Assembly (NCBI RefSeq): GCF_000224145.3 | Contig: NC_020167.2 | Span: forward strand, 7,159,260-7,223,259 | DNA length: 64,000 nucleotides | Direction: 5' to 3' | Source: Ciona intestinalis | Lineage: Eukaryota; Chordata; Ascidiacea; Phlebobranchia; Cionidae | Shown here: piece after piece, positions 45,866-58,820 of the stretch | Layout of the letters: each line of letters begins with the position of its first letter | Position numbering within the stretch: position 1 is the stretch's first letter | Program-made: the position numbers and the translations under genes | Notes under the pieces: model-generated | Databases searched by the model: none | What the model was told of the DNA's origin: nothing | What the model saw: only the letters and a program-made list of their open reading frames with translations

Positions 45866-48800
45866 TTACGTTCGCGTCGTTAATTTTAAAGGAGACATCA
45901 TTCTTCCAGAACGTAAGTCGTTCCAGTTAAATCCGTAAAACCAATCGTGGTGTGGAATCTGCAAACAAAGGAACGCTGATTATTACGTCAAAACTTGCGC
46001 GATTTATAATTATGACGTCACAGACGTGCAGCGTGAAAACGCGAAATAATCAACACTGAAAATGCACTTACGTCTGCCCCAAGTCGTCGCTCAGGTTCTC
46101 TGTAGCAGAGTGCTCGTATAAAAGTACACGTGATGAAATCTAAGGTGCTTGGGAAGGCTATTTCTGTAACGAAGTTTAAATGTAAAGTTGTAGTTTTAAG
46201 TAAGGTGATATTGACAGCTGTATAAAGTTTAATAACTTAATTGGTAGTATAAGGCCCACAATTTATGTGTTAATATAAGCGATTGCGCCATAGCAACCTT
46301 AAGGGCCATTATTTTAAATTAAACCTTAGAAAGGGAGTATAACGCAACATGTAATTTGTGTCTTTGAATACAGTAACGAAGATCAAATTAATAAAAAAAA
46401 ACAGCGAAAAGAATGGAATTAACAGCAAAACTACAGTCGTTAAAACACGTTGTTGGTAAAACTATACAAGTGTTAAAAAATGTGGCTGCTAAACCCCTAA
46501 CAACATAGGCACTACGCAGAAGTATTCCAAAAGAAATACTGCGTAGATAATAGGGTGGGGGAAGATGGGACACCTGTAGCACATAATATCCATGTATATC
46601 CCGATCGTGTTTTAAACAATTAATAATGGTCTTTTATGGGAGTTGTGAGGATATGGTTTCATAATTCTTTGAATGTTCTTCGTTCACAACCAAACTGGAC
46701 GAGGAAATAGAATGAACAGGTGTCCCATCTTTCCCCACCTAACTATATAGGATGTCTACATACGCGTGGTCAAACCTGTTATGCCTCGTAGGGTAGCTTT
46801 GTGCGTGTCAATCACAGCATTCCGTCTGAACGGCGATCGGCAGGTTAAAAGTTCGTAAGTTACTACACCAAGTGAAAAGAAATCAGCGCTGTACGTGTGG
46901 CCAGTATGTAGTATTACTTCTGGGGCGATGTACCTAAAGAATTGTTATATAGTCTAATTAGTATCAAGTGTAATGAATAAATGAATGCATGGTGGGACAA
47001 TGGAAGTCGGTATAACACAGGTGGTCTCCTTTATACACCTTATGCCCGCTTATAGGAGTTGCCACGTATGCAATTTGTTAAATGATTAGTTTTTAGTATT
47101 TATTGTTAACCTATTAGTGACCACTGGTAATCGAATGCAATATAGCTCCAAATATTTCTAATCTTTTTATCTGATTATATATTCTACCAAGTATAGGTTG
47201 ATCAAATTTTATTTACCCTGGTGTTCCACAAAAGGTATAAGTTGGTTTGGTTGGCTGGTCCAAGGTTTTACAGAATCCAAGATCTGCCAGTTTCAGAATA
47301 CCTAGAAAAGAGACAAGTTTATTAAAGAGAGTCTTCTAAACTTGAAGACCTGCTGCCATATACTGATGTTGTAGCTTTCCTTGCTCTTATAACGTAACAG
47401 GTAAGTAGCCTTTGGCATTAACCTCTTACTCTACTTATATAGTAGGGGTGCTAGAAGATGGGACACCTTTTCATTTTATTTTCTCGTTCCATTTGGAATT
47501 ATAAAAACGTGTCCTCACGATTTCAATAGACCGTTGTTAATTGTTTAAAACACGATCAGGATATTTGAATAGTATGTGTTAAATGTGTCCCGTCTCCCCC
47601 CATCCTACTTTAATAATGCTGCATTTTATTGTGTTATAAATGTCAAATTTCGAACCTCCTTCTCCTATTAGCAAGTTCTCGGTTTTGACGTCACGATGTA
47701 TGACGTGTAACACTCGATGGAGATAATCCAAAGCTTCAGTGATGCAAGCAACCACGAAGCGGGCCACTGCTACCCCCATTACACCATGATGTTCCAAATA
47801 TGAGAATAAGTCACCCCCAAGACACGCTTCAGTGACCAGGAACACGTGGTTCGAGGTTCGGAAGGTTCGGTATAGCCGAGGAATGAATCTGAATATATAA
47901 AGGTAAGTTCAGTTACTGTCATATAGGCGCCTATCTTTTTGAAAATCAGGGTGCTCTTTTAGCCATTTGCTAAGTTATTAATTATCGCGTTATTACCAAT
48001 TACGTGTTACTATATTTACCCCTATAATTTACATGGGGTATCATATTTAGGCATGTTTGCGTTCCCATGGAGGAGCCTGTGGTGTAATCGTAACACCATC
48101 GTGAACTTTTGGTTATTAGTCAAAGGAGAAAGGCATTACGTTTTCAGTAAATCGACTTATAGCATGCTATAGTTCCGCTTGGCTTTTCGTAAATATAAAA
48201 TACGTGAAACGAACTCATTTAGGGATCTTTTTGACATAAATTGTGGTTGTCGTACGTACTATCAACTTAAAAGGTCTTGTATTGTCAAGTTAACTTTTCG
48301 TGGGACCAAAACTTATTAAGGTTTTAGGAAATGCGATAAGAGGGTTTGTTTTAAATAAAAACTGGTGCTATAAACTGTTGGTATAATACTATATTACAAT
48401 TAGAAATAATAAGTGTACATAAATGCTCTTATTCGTTCGCCCATTTCAAAAAAACATATACCCTCTATTATATTTTATATGGGTGAGGTCGTGCATTGGA
48501 CCTGAGATTTGACCAAAGTTGGTCCATTATCTCCATTTACCCTTTAGTGTTTTGTTATTCCTACACAGTAGCACCAAATTAGGATAATCCGCAGTTTTAC
48601 GAATGTTCCGTATCTCCCTTTAGAATCACACACGCTTGTAAACAACTTATTAGCTTGCGGCTACTTACCTTGATTCCGCCATCTTCAAAACTTCCTTTTC
48701 AGCTTCTAACTGCGATTCTTGTTTTGCTTCAATTAAAGACTTTTTACTGATTTTCTTCAACGCGAAATATTCTTTTTTATGCTTGGTCTGGGAACTGAAA

Positions 48801-49449
48801 AATAGGGAAACAAATAAGACGTTATGTGAAATGTTATTATGCTTACATTTACAACTGAAAAAAGGACATTTTTAAACCTCGCTTCGTAAACTTAATGCGC
48901 GGTGAGAGTATAACATATGAACATACAAGTTTAAATTATTTAACATCGTATGTTTTATAAACTAGTTTCTATTTTTGGAAAGTAGAATGACAGGTGTTGT
49001 GTTAAATATATTTAAAACCATTATCCGCCACGAAATCGCTATTACATCCATACATTACAAACGTAGCTTTACGTTCTTTAATAATTGGCCCATCTTCTAT
49101 GCAAGTATGCAATGCATTGTACAGACTTACGTCATTAATGACGTCGTAAACACGTCACAACCCACCTTTTAAACTTTACGAGGTCGACTCTTGCGTAACC
49201 CCCACCACCTAAGTAGCGCACGTGATCAAAATCGTCCAATCCGATGTCGTTCCACTTGAATTGGCTTTTGCTTCTCAAATTACTTGGAAGAGATTTTGAA
49301 TTGTCTCTAGCTTGCTTGCTGATGCACGGCGGGGATTTCCCGGATGACGTAGGAAGGTGACGATTCGAAACATCTGAACCGAACCCACTATCTGTAGAAG
49401 CTTGGTCCCATTGAATGGCAGATTTCTTTGCCTTGTTTAAGCTTGTCAT
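45866..49449 (-). CDS. PKG-related protein kinase, no cyclic-nucleotide domain visible, 356 aa
   Basis: AGC-type serine/threonine kinase close to cGMP-dependent kinase. Exons: 49449-49166, 48794-48669, 47888-47656, 47301-47217, 46933-46776, 46163-46072, 45958-45866. Domain motifs: glycine loop YLGGGGYARV (79-88), lysine in YFALKKISK, FIPRLYRTFRTSNHVFLVTE and ACLGGDLF (PKG: [28 protein letters not shown]), HRDVKTEN, DLGFCK in place of DFG, FCGTPGYIAPEVILHTGHTY (PKG CGTPEYVAPEIILNKGHD), ADFFSLGVVTYELLT, LCYREPERRLGA, WFYGFNWNDL. Residues 1-70 are Ser/Lys-rich with no CNB fold. The model stops at 45866 just after the WFYGFNW segment and lacks the usual hydrophobic C-tail; a donor (gtaaag) two bases before the stop could lead to another exon. 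Start is the first ATG of the exon, but an upstream exon is possible (acceptor ttcacag near 49480). Confidence 0.8.
46510..46547. repeat. Hairpin flanking a MITE
   Basis: ctacgcagaagtatt and aaatactgcgtag form an imperfect inverted repeat directly left of the M1 copy at 46551. Confidence 0.45.
46551..46746 (+). mobile_element. MITE M1
   Basis: tagggtgggggaagatggga to gtcccatctttccccacct; 30 bp from kinase exon 5. Confidence 0.85.
46975..47130 (-). mobile_element. SINE fragment, diverged
   Basis: GAAT-like tail, cggtataacacaggtgg, catgcccgcttataggagtt and taaccta followed by gtgaccactgg; in a kinase intron. Confidence 0.5.
47441..47609 (-). mobile_element. MITE M1
   Basis: agtaggggtgctagaagatg to ccgtctccccccatcctact; an internal piece is missing. 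In a kinase intron, 47 bp from exon 3. Confidence 0.75.
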
Positions 49450-49540
49450 ATTAATGTGTCTCCACAGTCTATACACACATATAGAACTGTGAAGGAAGAT
49501 GGATGTGTGGTCAACTGTATCGTCACGGCCTATTTAATCT

Positions 49541-49724
49541 AGTAAGGGGGATAGAACACTTTTAGCACATAATATCCAAACATCCTGATCGTGTTCTAAA
49601 CAATTAAGAATAGTCTATGGGAGTCCAAGGGTAAGGTTTTATAATTCTTTGAGTGTTCTTTGTTTGCTACTAAATGGGCCGAGAAAATAGAATGAAAAGG
49701 TCCCATCTTACCCCACCCTACTAG
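49541..49724 (+). mobile_element. MITE M1
   Basis: agtaagggggatagaacact to tcttaccccaccctacta. Confidence 0.75.
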
Positions 49725-50056
49725 ATTAAGTAGGCCGTAACTACTATACAAATGTGTCATGTACTTAATGCATTGAGTAGCCATGCATGGTATATGGTAT
49801 ACCAAACCACTTTACATTCATCCAACCATTAGGTAAGATATGCTTTCCTCCTACATTGTGGTCTAACATACGAGATTGGCGAGCAATTAATCACTCACTC
49901 TATCGCCTAAATATGTATTTAGCTCGCGCAAGTGGTGTAATTTACACAACTAAACATTATAAGACTGATACCTAATCTACTGCGGTTCATATTAGTTGGG
50001 TCGGTTATACACTTAATAAAACTCAGATACAAAATTAATTTACACAACTAGACAAT

Positions 50057-50254
50057 ATAGGGTGGAAGGAGATGGGACATCTTTTCATTCTGTTTAATCG
50101 TCTCATTTAGTAGAAAACAATGAACATTCAAACAATTATAAAACTGTATTCTTACTCCCACAGACCGTTAATTGTTTAAAACACAATCAGGATAGTTAAA
50201 TTTGAATATAGTATGGCTTAATAAGATGTCCCGCCTTCCCCCATCCTTCAGTAT
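50057..50254 (-). mobile_element. MITE M1
   Basis: tagggtggaaggagatggga to gccttcccccatccttc. Confidence 0.75.
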
Positions 50255-51064
50255 AACACAGATTCCCAGCTAACTTCGTCAAAACGCTTTCAAAACGAAT
50301 ATGACTGTCCTACACCGTCTAAAACTTTTACACAATTATTTCGAAACCAAAATTAGCATCACGTAACCTAACATGCGTCTGAAATGTTCTACCACGCGTG
50401 TGCGCACAACAATCGTCCTCTGCTATCACGTGAGACGTTTTACAATCCCAACCAAATGTATGATGCCCCGGGCCATCGCAGAACTGTCGCAACACTTTTT
50501 TTACTATCAGCCAGGAAGTCAGAATTCTGTTTTCGAGCTTTCTAAATATTTCTCTATTCGACACTTTGTCTCGATAATTCTGGAGAATCGCACTTTTGTT
50601 TTGCTGGGACTTTTCGCCATAAAACGACCACAGGCGAGAATTTTCTCGCGTGGTGAAAAACTCCAGCGGTTTTACGAAGCGTTATCATTACGTGCACGAA
50701 CTGTCGATCACAGATGTGGCTTTGTAATAGGTTGCAAATACTCCTGCGCTAACTATGCACGGCAAATAAACGTAAACACGTAATATTTACGATGACTACT
50801 AAACACATCGTCAATACTTTGTCATTTTAACTACATACTTCTAATTCCACACTCATGTAAACTTGTACTGCATCTACTGGATGTTAAAATATTTACCTGC
50901 GTTAAAAAAACATTTCCAGTGACCTTTTAATCCGGCCCAACATTATTCACAAACTAATAACAAAGCTATATATAGTCAAAACTACACTTCCCACAACTGT
51001 TACAAACATACGATCAAAACTTAACTTTACAAATCAGACCATAAATCTGTAAACTATACTGTAT
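50255..51064. other. Spacer between kinase and NTPase genes, no gene seen
   Basis: The ORF at 50373-50783 (136 codons) has no recognisable fold or splice context and mixed composition; not annotated. Confidence 0.4.
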
Positions 51065-51256
51065 ATAGGGTGAGGAAAGATGGGACAGGTTTTTAGACCA
51101 TTTTTCTAGTTCCATTTAATAATAAGCAAATAACATCCAAAGAATTATAAAACCGTATTCTCACGACTTTCATACACCATTGTTAATTCTTTAAAACACG
51201 AACGTGATGATAGGAATATAGGTGCTGTAGGTGTCCCGTTTTCCCCACTGTACTAT
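51065..51256 (-). mobile_element. MITE M1
   Basis: tagggtgaggaaagatggga to gttttccccactgtacta. Confidence 0.75.
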
Positions 51257-52299
51257 ATATTAAGTTATGACAACGAAGTCAGTTGGTGACTTATTTTGCG
51301 CTTTTCTGCTTTAAAATAATGCTTTCTATCCGAATATACATCCGCTTGCAACACGGTCTGTAAATTAAAACTGCTAAATTGTTTTAAAAAAGAACGAGCG
51401 CCCAAACCGTCTCCTATATTTATTGGGAAATAAATAATTCATACACGCGACAGCTGGGTGCGTGGCTTGAACATGAACTTATACAAAGTGTTAGCTTCAT
51501 ATGATTATCTTCTAATTTCTTTTAGAAGTACCATTATCATGATAGCATTGAATTAACACAAAAATGCCAACTCGCTCATACGTTATACTGATATACGTAT
51601 TAAGCCGTTTAAACAAAGTCTTTCTGATACATTTATTGTGTCTGAGGTGTATTTATACAATACAACCATAGACTCAAGATATTTTAAAAGGTAGAAGTTC
51701 AATCCTAGTCTTTAAAAAAGGGTTCTAGAAGCTAATAACTGTGAGCATACTGCATTTATATATCCTAAGCCAGCAAGTTGTCATGCATTACCTTTAAAAT
51801 CACGTATTGTAGTTTACACGTAAATACTTTCTATGTCGCACAAACGAGGCAAACACATAATTACGTATCTTTGCACACGACACGTAAATGATCAACTTGG
51901 TATTATTTACCAAGTTACCAAGGGTACTTCCCCTTACGCATTACTTCAGTTTCTAGTCATTCGATTCCGTTCAATGAAACGTTTGTTTTCGTTGTTTCCA
52001 CGGCAATCTTTGTTTAATATCAGACCAGTAGTAGCCTTGTTTTATATACAGAACATTTCAATATAAGTACGGATAGGTTAAGTTAGTGATTGCAAAATTC
52101 TGTGTAATTGCTTATCAGTATAAACACCATTAAGACACATGTTTATTGTGTTATTTATATAGGGCTGTTTAAACAGACTATTTTACAGAACAGAGCTAAG
52201 ATTAATTGATTAAACGAATAAAAGTAATTTTTTGGGCGTACAGATCAACAAATTGTGGTTACGCGAGTATTTCAGTTTTATAAGATTTTATATTGGGAA
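51257..52299. other. AT-rich region upstream of the NTPase gene
   Basis: Presumed promoter of the plus-strand NTPase gene; no other feature recognised. Confidence 0.4.
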
Positions 52300-55036
52300 A
52301 TGAAGTCAGTTCTAATATCAGGCGCCCACTCCACCGGTAAAACTACATTGCTTAACCATCTGCAACAAGTTCAACCGAAAAAGTTGTCGAAAACACCTTT
52401 GATGTTTTCACCCGAAGTCGCAAGAAAATTTATGGCGGAAAGTGGTTTCAATACTGTATGTATAGATAGATCAATATAGGTACATTGTATATGTAGTAAC
52501 ATGTTGGAGCAAGATGGCCCATCTTTTTCTGTCCCTTGTAAGAATATTCTCACGACTCCAGAAGAGCGTTGTTAATTGTTATATGGGATACTATGTGCTT
52601 TCATCTTGCCCCCACAGTATTATATGGCATGACGAACGTTTTTGTGGTACAGCAATATGCGACAATTACTTTTTACAAAGGGTGTTCTGTTTCATAAGCC
52701 TCGTGCCGGCTTAGGGGTTACAAAATGTGTGATTTTTCGTTTTTTTGTGATTTTGATATATGGCTGAATTTCGACAACAAATAAGGGACCACCGCCGGGT
52801 TGGACCAATCGTCGTCTCTTGCCCAAACATACGCCCATAATGGTAGCAGCGTCGAGCCTCGAATCCAGCATCACTATAAAAAGAGGAAGGCATACTAAAC
52901 ATTATATCGGTTGTTATACACTGTGTTGTTCATAAACAGGAAACCCAACAATGCAAACAAATGATGAAAAAAATCAACTTTCTGATCTTGGATAAACAAT
53001 ACGAAAGGGAGCAAGAGATGGAAATAAAAATGAAAGATTTAGGTAAGAGCCATTTAATTAAACAACAACCGATATGCGCTTCAAGCTTTTATTCATTTTT
53101 ATATTTAGCATACTTATATATAACCACGGCCTACTAGAGATACTAGAGATAAAAGACTACCTGTAGGTTATCTTACAGTTAATTTTAAACACTTTATTAA
53201 TACAAAACAATCCTAATACTATCTTTGCGACTAGTATACACCTTCTTTTTTAAATGAATATTCAAATTAAACTTTATACTATGCTGATATGTTTACACCC
53301 AAACAATGGATAACAATGGGATAATAATGATGGCTGTGACGTATAATAGGCCTTCTAATTTCAAACGTAAAATGTGAATTATCAGGCCGTATCTCTAGTA
53401 GGCAGTGTATATCAGAGCCATAGAAATACAGAGTAGTCCAACCCATTGTTACGTAAAACACAAATTGAACGGCAATTTGGTTCCAAAATAACACAGTAGG
53501 TATAGGGAAAATGTATGTTTTTCGGTAAATTACAGAAAAACTTGGGCCTAAAAACAAATTTAAAGGTTGAAAAATGTAAAAAACATGTGTTATTTGTTTT
53601 CTGTGTCCAAAAAAGTCAAAAATTAGAATTAGAAGCGGTTAATTTGCGACATTTTAGTCATTTAATGCGGCTAAATTTATACATTTAAAAAAAAAAAGTT
53701 TGGTAAGGTAAATAGAAGCTGTTTTACACCTTCCCACAAAAGGAAAACACAAACAAAACTTAACAAGTTCGTTTAAACCCATTGTTAAAGTCACCACTTT
53801 TGCTCTATTTTGGACACACATAGACGGCAGTTGGACTACTCGGTGTTTATAGGACTCTGGTGTATATAACCTATAGCTAAACTTCCTTTTCTTAACTGAT
53901 GCTTAAAACTGCAACTATATGCTGGTGTGTGCAGTAATTAACCACCAAGTACATTGTACTGCTTTTGCGGAGATAAACTAACGAAAAACAAACTGTAACT
54001 AAGTTTGATCATGGCCTACTAGAGATTAAAATTTAAAATTTACCTTTTACATTCGAAATTGGAAAATCCATTGCACGTAACAAACAGCTTTCACGGTTAA
54101 AGGGTAAGTTCCTGCCACCATGCAACTTGAAGTACCACAATACATAGGAGGGGGAAGACGGGACACCTTAAGCCGATAATAATAGAATATTCTTATCGCA
54201 TTTTAAACAATTAACAACGGTATTTTTGAATGTTCTATGTTTACAACATCATGCGACGAGAAAATAAAATGAAAGGGTGTCCCATCTTCCCCCGCCACCC
54301 TACCATAACAACAATACAACAGGTTACAACGAAGCGATATGCATCTATGATCGTGGTGTCATCGATCCAATTTGTTACTTGGATATGTACGTAGGAGAAG
54401 AAGCAGCCAACAAAGCTCTTTCTTTATCGAAAGTGAAAGAAATGATCACGAGGTATGCTGCGGTGGTTGCGATAAAACGGTGCGACGAAAAATAACACAT
54501 TTACCGACATTTTCCCGCTTTTTTCAACTCCTTCCGACCTATTTCCCTACTTTTTTCGACCCCTTGTCGACCTTTTTTTTCGAACTCCCCGTCTGAGTTG
54601 GGTACAGTAATTTAATTGTAGGAGGAAGTCGGGGCAAGAGATCGAGACGTGTTGCAATTTTAACATTTCTTGGTTAAATCTTTCGGAATATAGAGTTAAG
54701 TGTTCTATGCCTTTTTTTAATTATAACTTTTGAACAAGTTTATGATACATTTTTAACTACTTTTGGTTTAATAATTCAAAGTCGTTCTGCTCCAGAATGC
54801 GAGACGAAACACAATGCATTGTCTTCGTCATAATGCCGCAGGAAAAGTTTATTGAAGACGACGGAATTCGCGTCGAAACTTCCGGTATCAAAGAATTGTT
54901 CAACTATGACGACATTATGACATCATACTTGGATAGAATGGGCGTTTACTATCACAGAATTTTGGAAGAAGATTTATTTGACAGGTCAGAGTTCGTCCAG
55001 CAAAAAATAATTGAAAGGTGGCCGCAGTTATTTTAA
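52300..55036 (+). CDS. P-loop NTPase of the AAA_28 / NadR-Ttd14-like type, complete, 209 aa
   Basis: Four phase-matched exons: 52300-52455, 52940-53042, 54323-54452, 54796-55036. A Walker A loop ISGAHSTGKTT lies at residues 6-16; then FSPEVARKFMAESGF, an amphipathic helix QCKQMMKKINFLILDKQYER, and CIYDRGVIDPICYLDMY (Walker B-like DRG.ID.Y), matching AAA_28 families. It lacks other domains. The human-like relative Ttd14 binds GTP/phosphoinositides; NadR members are kinases; activity here is unknown. Exon 3 begins 19 bp after a MITE (54146-54303), whose presence forms much of the preceding intron's end. The first in-frame ATG is at 52300. Confidence 0.8.
52502..52622 (-). mobile_element. M1-related MITE, short subfamily
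   Basis: gttggagcaagatggcccat, gagcgttgttaattgtt and tcttgcccccacagtatta; within intron 1 of the NTPase gene. Confidence 0.55.
52676..52870 (-). mobile_element. SINE fragment, diverged
   Basis: ttcataagcctcgtgccggc, caccgccgggttggaccaat and gtagcagcgtcgagcctcg; intron 1 of the NTPase gene. Confidence 0.6.
53124..53407. mobile_element. Possible second MITE type with ggcctactagagat ends
   Basis: cacggcctactagagatact at the left and gccgtatctctagtaggcag, its inverse, at the right. The middle has no ORF. A related end lies at 54011 and 17843. Confidence 0.45.
54011..54026. repeat. Copy of the ggcctactagagat end motif
   Basis: catggcctactagagatt; no clear partner end was found nearby. Confidence 0.35.
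54146..54303 (+). mobile_element. MITE M1, shortened, next to an acceptor
   Basis: taggagggggaagacgggac to ccatcttcccccgccaccct. It ends 19 bp before NTPase exon 3. Confidence 0.7.
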
Positions 55037-58000
55037 ATTTTGTTTGTAATGAATATATGATACTTATTTTTCTTGCTTTCTTACTGTGACTGACAACTAT
55101 CGTTAAATATCCACACTGTTAGCAGCATTGAGCATCGAATATGGTTCTGTATTTGACTATACGAGTACCTGACCACTAAACCACGAAAATGGACAATTTT
55201 ATGCTGTTAGATGTTTCGGCAAAGCCAGATTCCAAATTTTTTATGCTTATATACAAAAAATAAAAAGTAACAAGGCAGACACTGGAATGGAAAAATAAAA
55301 ATAATCGTTATGGCACAAATACCTATATTATTTTGGCGTAAAAAGTGTGTTCGAAAATTAACATTTTATGTATCCCTCTGTAGCTTTGGTATGTTGACGC
55401 TTTGTATTTTTTTTGTATTTTTTGAGCATGTACGTTGTAGCTGAAACATAGTTTGTTTTATTTTTGTAAATGACCACATTTAGCTTTAATTTTAAATTAC
55501 GAAATCTTAGTAAGGTTTCCCAAGCTTTGCTAAAAAAATACCAAAAAACTATTATCATGCTTTTTGTTTTTTACCGCTTAGTTTTTGGATCTGCTTACAA
55601 TTTTTTTTTATTTATCCGCGTGGTGGTGTACACGAGCAATAATCGTCGTGTTTCACCGCCCGACATACGCATTTAAAATAGACTGTGATTTTTATTATCA
55701 GTATTAAACACTTTATCGATAAATACAATAAAAGTATTTAGCAGAAACTTTATGGTACAAACTTTAAAAACGTACTTCAGTCATTTTTTTCTGCTTGTTT
55801 GCAGTGCAAATGTGACGTCATAAAGACTGCATGACGTCAATGGGAATGATTAATAAGGTTGGAAAAAGATAATATCTCTGTCAGAATGCGGTTTAAGATG
55901 CCATAACGGGCAATTATTATTAGTAGACTATCGTGGTAGGGAACATATGGCGTTTAATCATGACTTATCACGTTAAATCAACAGCTAGAATGAAATCTAA
56001 AGGTATTTCTCAAGCGACTGTTGATGTTTTTACCAAATGTCATTTTCCCCACTTCGTACAGTGTTTGTTTTGTGTACGGTACACATTGTGCGGGTGCTGG
56101 AATTCATTACAATCGGTTTCTGTTCGTTTTGAAACATCGACGGTCGATTTTTCGCTGTTTTAAAGGTTTTGAGGGTTTTTCATACGGCTTGCAAATTGCT
56201 TAAATGCTCTCCACAGTGAAACAGTTGTTTGTTACGAAAGTGAGCCTGTTCTCACGTCATAACGCCGTTTATGACTGTGCTCTAATGGTGCGTTAAAGCG
56301 TGGTAAAAGTGCAGAGATTGAAGACATAAGACGTGCGCCTGGTTCAAGCAGATTTTATTTCCAGTCTAATCACGGCCCCCTTTTTACGAAACCAAACCAA
56401 AGCAAAACCCCTAAATGAATACGCGGCTGTACCAGTAACTTTATACCCCTTCCCATGCAAAATTCGTGTTGCCTATTGGGTATATTGGCAAAACATATTC
56501 GAAATCACGCATACGTGTGTCTTACTTTCACGACACTACTTGACCCCTGGTGACCTTTGACGTCACCAACTTGGGTGGCGACGAAACTTAACACGAAACA
56601 TACTGGGTGGCTGTTATGGGAACATTAACCAACAATGCGAGATTGTTTTATTTTTCACCTCACCCCAATATACAGGCAGTGCTCTCCAAATCAGATCATA
56701 TTTGAAGGGTCTTTCGCTCAAGGAGTTTTATGCGCCCTTCTGGTCCCAGAGAGATAGTTCACATATTTTCGCTCCCCTGAGACAAAACACGCGTATTAAG
56801 GTCACCCGGGAGGGAACTAGCCACCCCCACCGCCAATTTGCAAAACTAACATTGCAAACGCTATCGGATTAAAGACTCAAAATAACCTGGGTGTCGTGTG
56901 GACTTATACAACGCTACACCAGCTGCAATGAGTTTCACAGAAACTGCTTACCAAATCAAACAACGCTATCGTGGAAGCAAAGATCCATGTGTGGTGTTTC
57001 ACTACAGGATTAAACTCCTGATTTAGCCTAACTGTGTTGTCTTAGTACTTTAAAAAATCGCTCTGACGTCATTATTTGCACTACGCGTGTGAAATCGGCA
57101 TCTGGGTTAAGTTGGACTAGGTCTCATACATCCACAATCAAACACGCAAATCAATATAAGCTTCCGTAAAGCAACGATGCGCTTCAAATTAAAATCACAT
57201 ATATTCGGCCAAAACGTGATCATTTGGGTAGAAATGATAATTTATGCGCCGAAAATCCATAGCTTGTAATATTTGCGCATGTCCGGAAAAAAAGCATAAA
57301 TCATGTAAACAGATTTCTCCATAAAACTGATACGTGAAATTGGATGGCGTTCCTGAACACGTTGTTTACCACTTTAATTGTGGAGTGTCATTTATGTTTA
57401 CTTACCCGTGTCCAGTATGTAGTGACCAGTGTAAAAATGATGCTACTGTTGGGTATCGGGCGTCTGGTAATCAGGCGAACCCTTTTATTTGCTCGGTAAT
57501 TTTACCCAAGGACTGGCTGCTGCGGGGGGAAGCTAGAGATTCAAACGTATACGCAACACTCGCTCTTTTCGCCAGCCAGACCGCTGCCACCGTCGCTAAT
57601 GATTGTTTTAATTAATCCCTTGTGTACTTACGCTTTCTCACCTGCTGCGGTGGGTGTGTTATTGGTTGTGTTAATTGATGACGTCACGACGCGTGCCGTA
57701 TGGAAGCGCGCGGCCATCTTTATGACGTCACAAACCTATACGCCGAGCAATACAAACCGCGTGTTCGGGAAGGGGTGCATAATGAGTGGCAATTTCCACT
57801 TGTCGTCCGGCGCCTCGTAGATAGGATAAAGCAGCGCGACCTGAAGCCGCTATTAATTATTCAGCACATCAAATCCACTGCTTGTTATAAGATACGATAA
57901 TAATTGAACGTTTTCATGTCGGATGATGATTGAATTCGCGTGCGGCCGCGGTGCACCCGGTCCCACTATAACTTAAGTTTCAGCGAGCCTAGCTTACGGA

Positions 58001-58597
58001 TAAAACACGGCGCATCGGCAAAATAAACGTAGAATAAAAGCGACTTCATGAATACTTGATGCTCGTATCTAAGTTGACGCCGATCGGTTTCAATAGCTCG
58101 CTTATTCGACGTAGAACCGCATACAAAAGAGGGATTTTCGTGATTAAGCGTTACACGGTCCACCCCCCGCCCAACAAAAGTCGCCGCATAAATTATTGAA
58201 ACTGGATTCGTGCCGGACGATTATGATTGGAGGTTGGTGATTTGTTTCGATTATGTCGTCACCTAACGATTATGTCGTCACCTGGGACACGTAAAGGACC
58301 CAGTTTAGCATATCAGGAGGCCTAATGATGGCTCGCCTATAGTTGGCTTACAGCAATGCATTCCTATCCTTATGACCGATTTCTTTACCGTATTCAGTTT
58401 TCCCGCCTCGTAAAATATATTCTATTGTTTGTTAGTAGAAGCGATTGAATTAAGTTTAATTAAATATACATTAAAAATAAAATAGAACACACAAAGATAA
58501 AACTACATAAACAAGTTTAAACCGGCACACAGTTAAGAAAACAATTAACGTATTTAAAGTCTCAATTAAATAATCATTTAACTGTAATATAATATAT
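55037..58597. other. Gene-poor stretch with palindromic TGACGTCA sites
   Basis: No exon recognised. TGACGTCA occurs at 55813, 55832, 56558, 57064, 57679 and 57723. The ORF at 57334 (93 codons) contains CPVCSDQC but has no recognised fold; not annotated. Confidence 0.45.
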
Positions 58598-58820
58598 AGT
58601 AGGGTTGGGGAAGATGGGACTCTTTTTCATTCTATATTTTCTCGACTCACGGTAGTAAACAAAGAACATTCGATGAATTAAAAAGCCTTTTTTTTCTTAT
58701 GACTTCCATAGAACGTTGTTATTTGTTTAAAACACGATCAGGATGTTTGGATATTATGTGCTAAAGCACGACATACTACAGATATCTCTATGTTCCAAAG
58801 ATGTCCCATCTTAAGTACTA
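58598..58820 (-). mobile_element. MITE M1 with a 33-bp insert
   Basis: agtagggttggggaagatgg to gatgtcccatcttaagtact; the insert cacgacatactacagatatc is near the right end. Confidence 0.75.

Noticed and set aside
50373-50783. 136-codon ORF
   Set aside because: Composition mixed, no domain, overlaps likely promoter sequence; not supported.
57334-57615. 93-codon ORF with CPVCSDQC
   Set aside because: No recognised fold, no splice context and no similar copy; probably chance.
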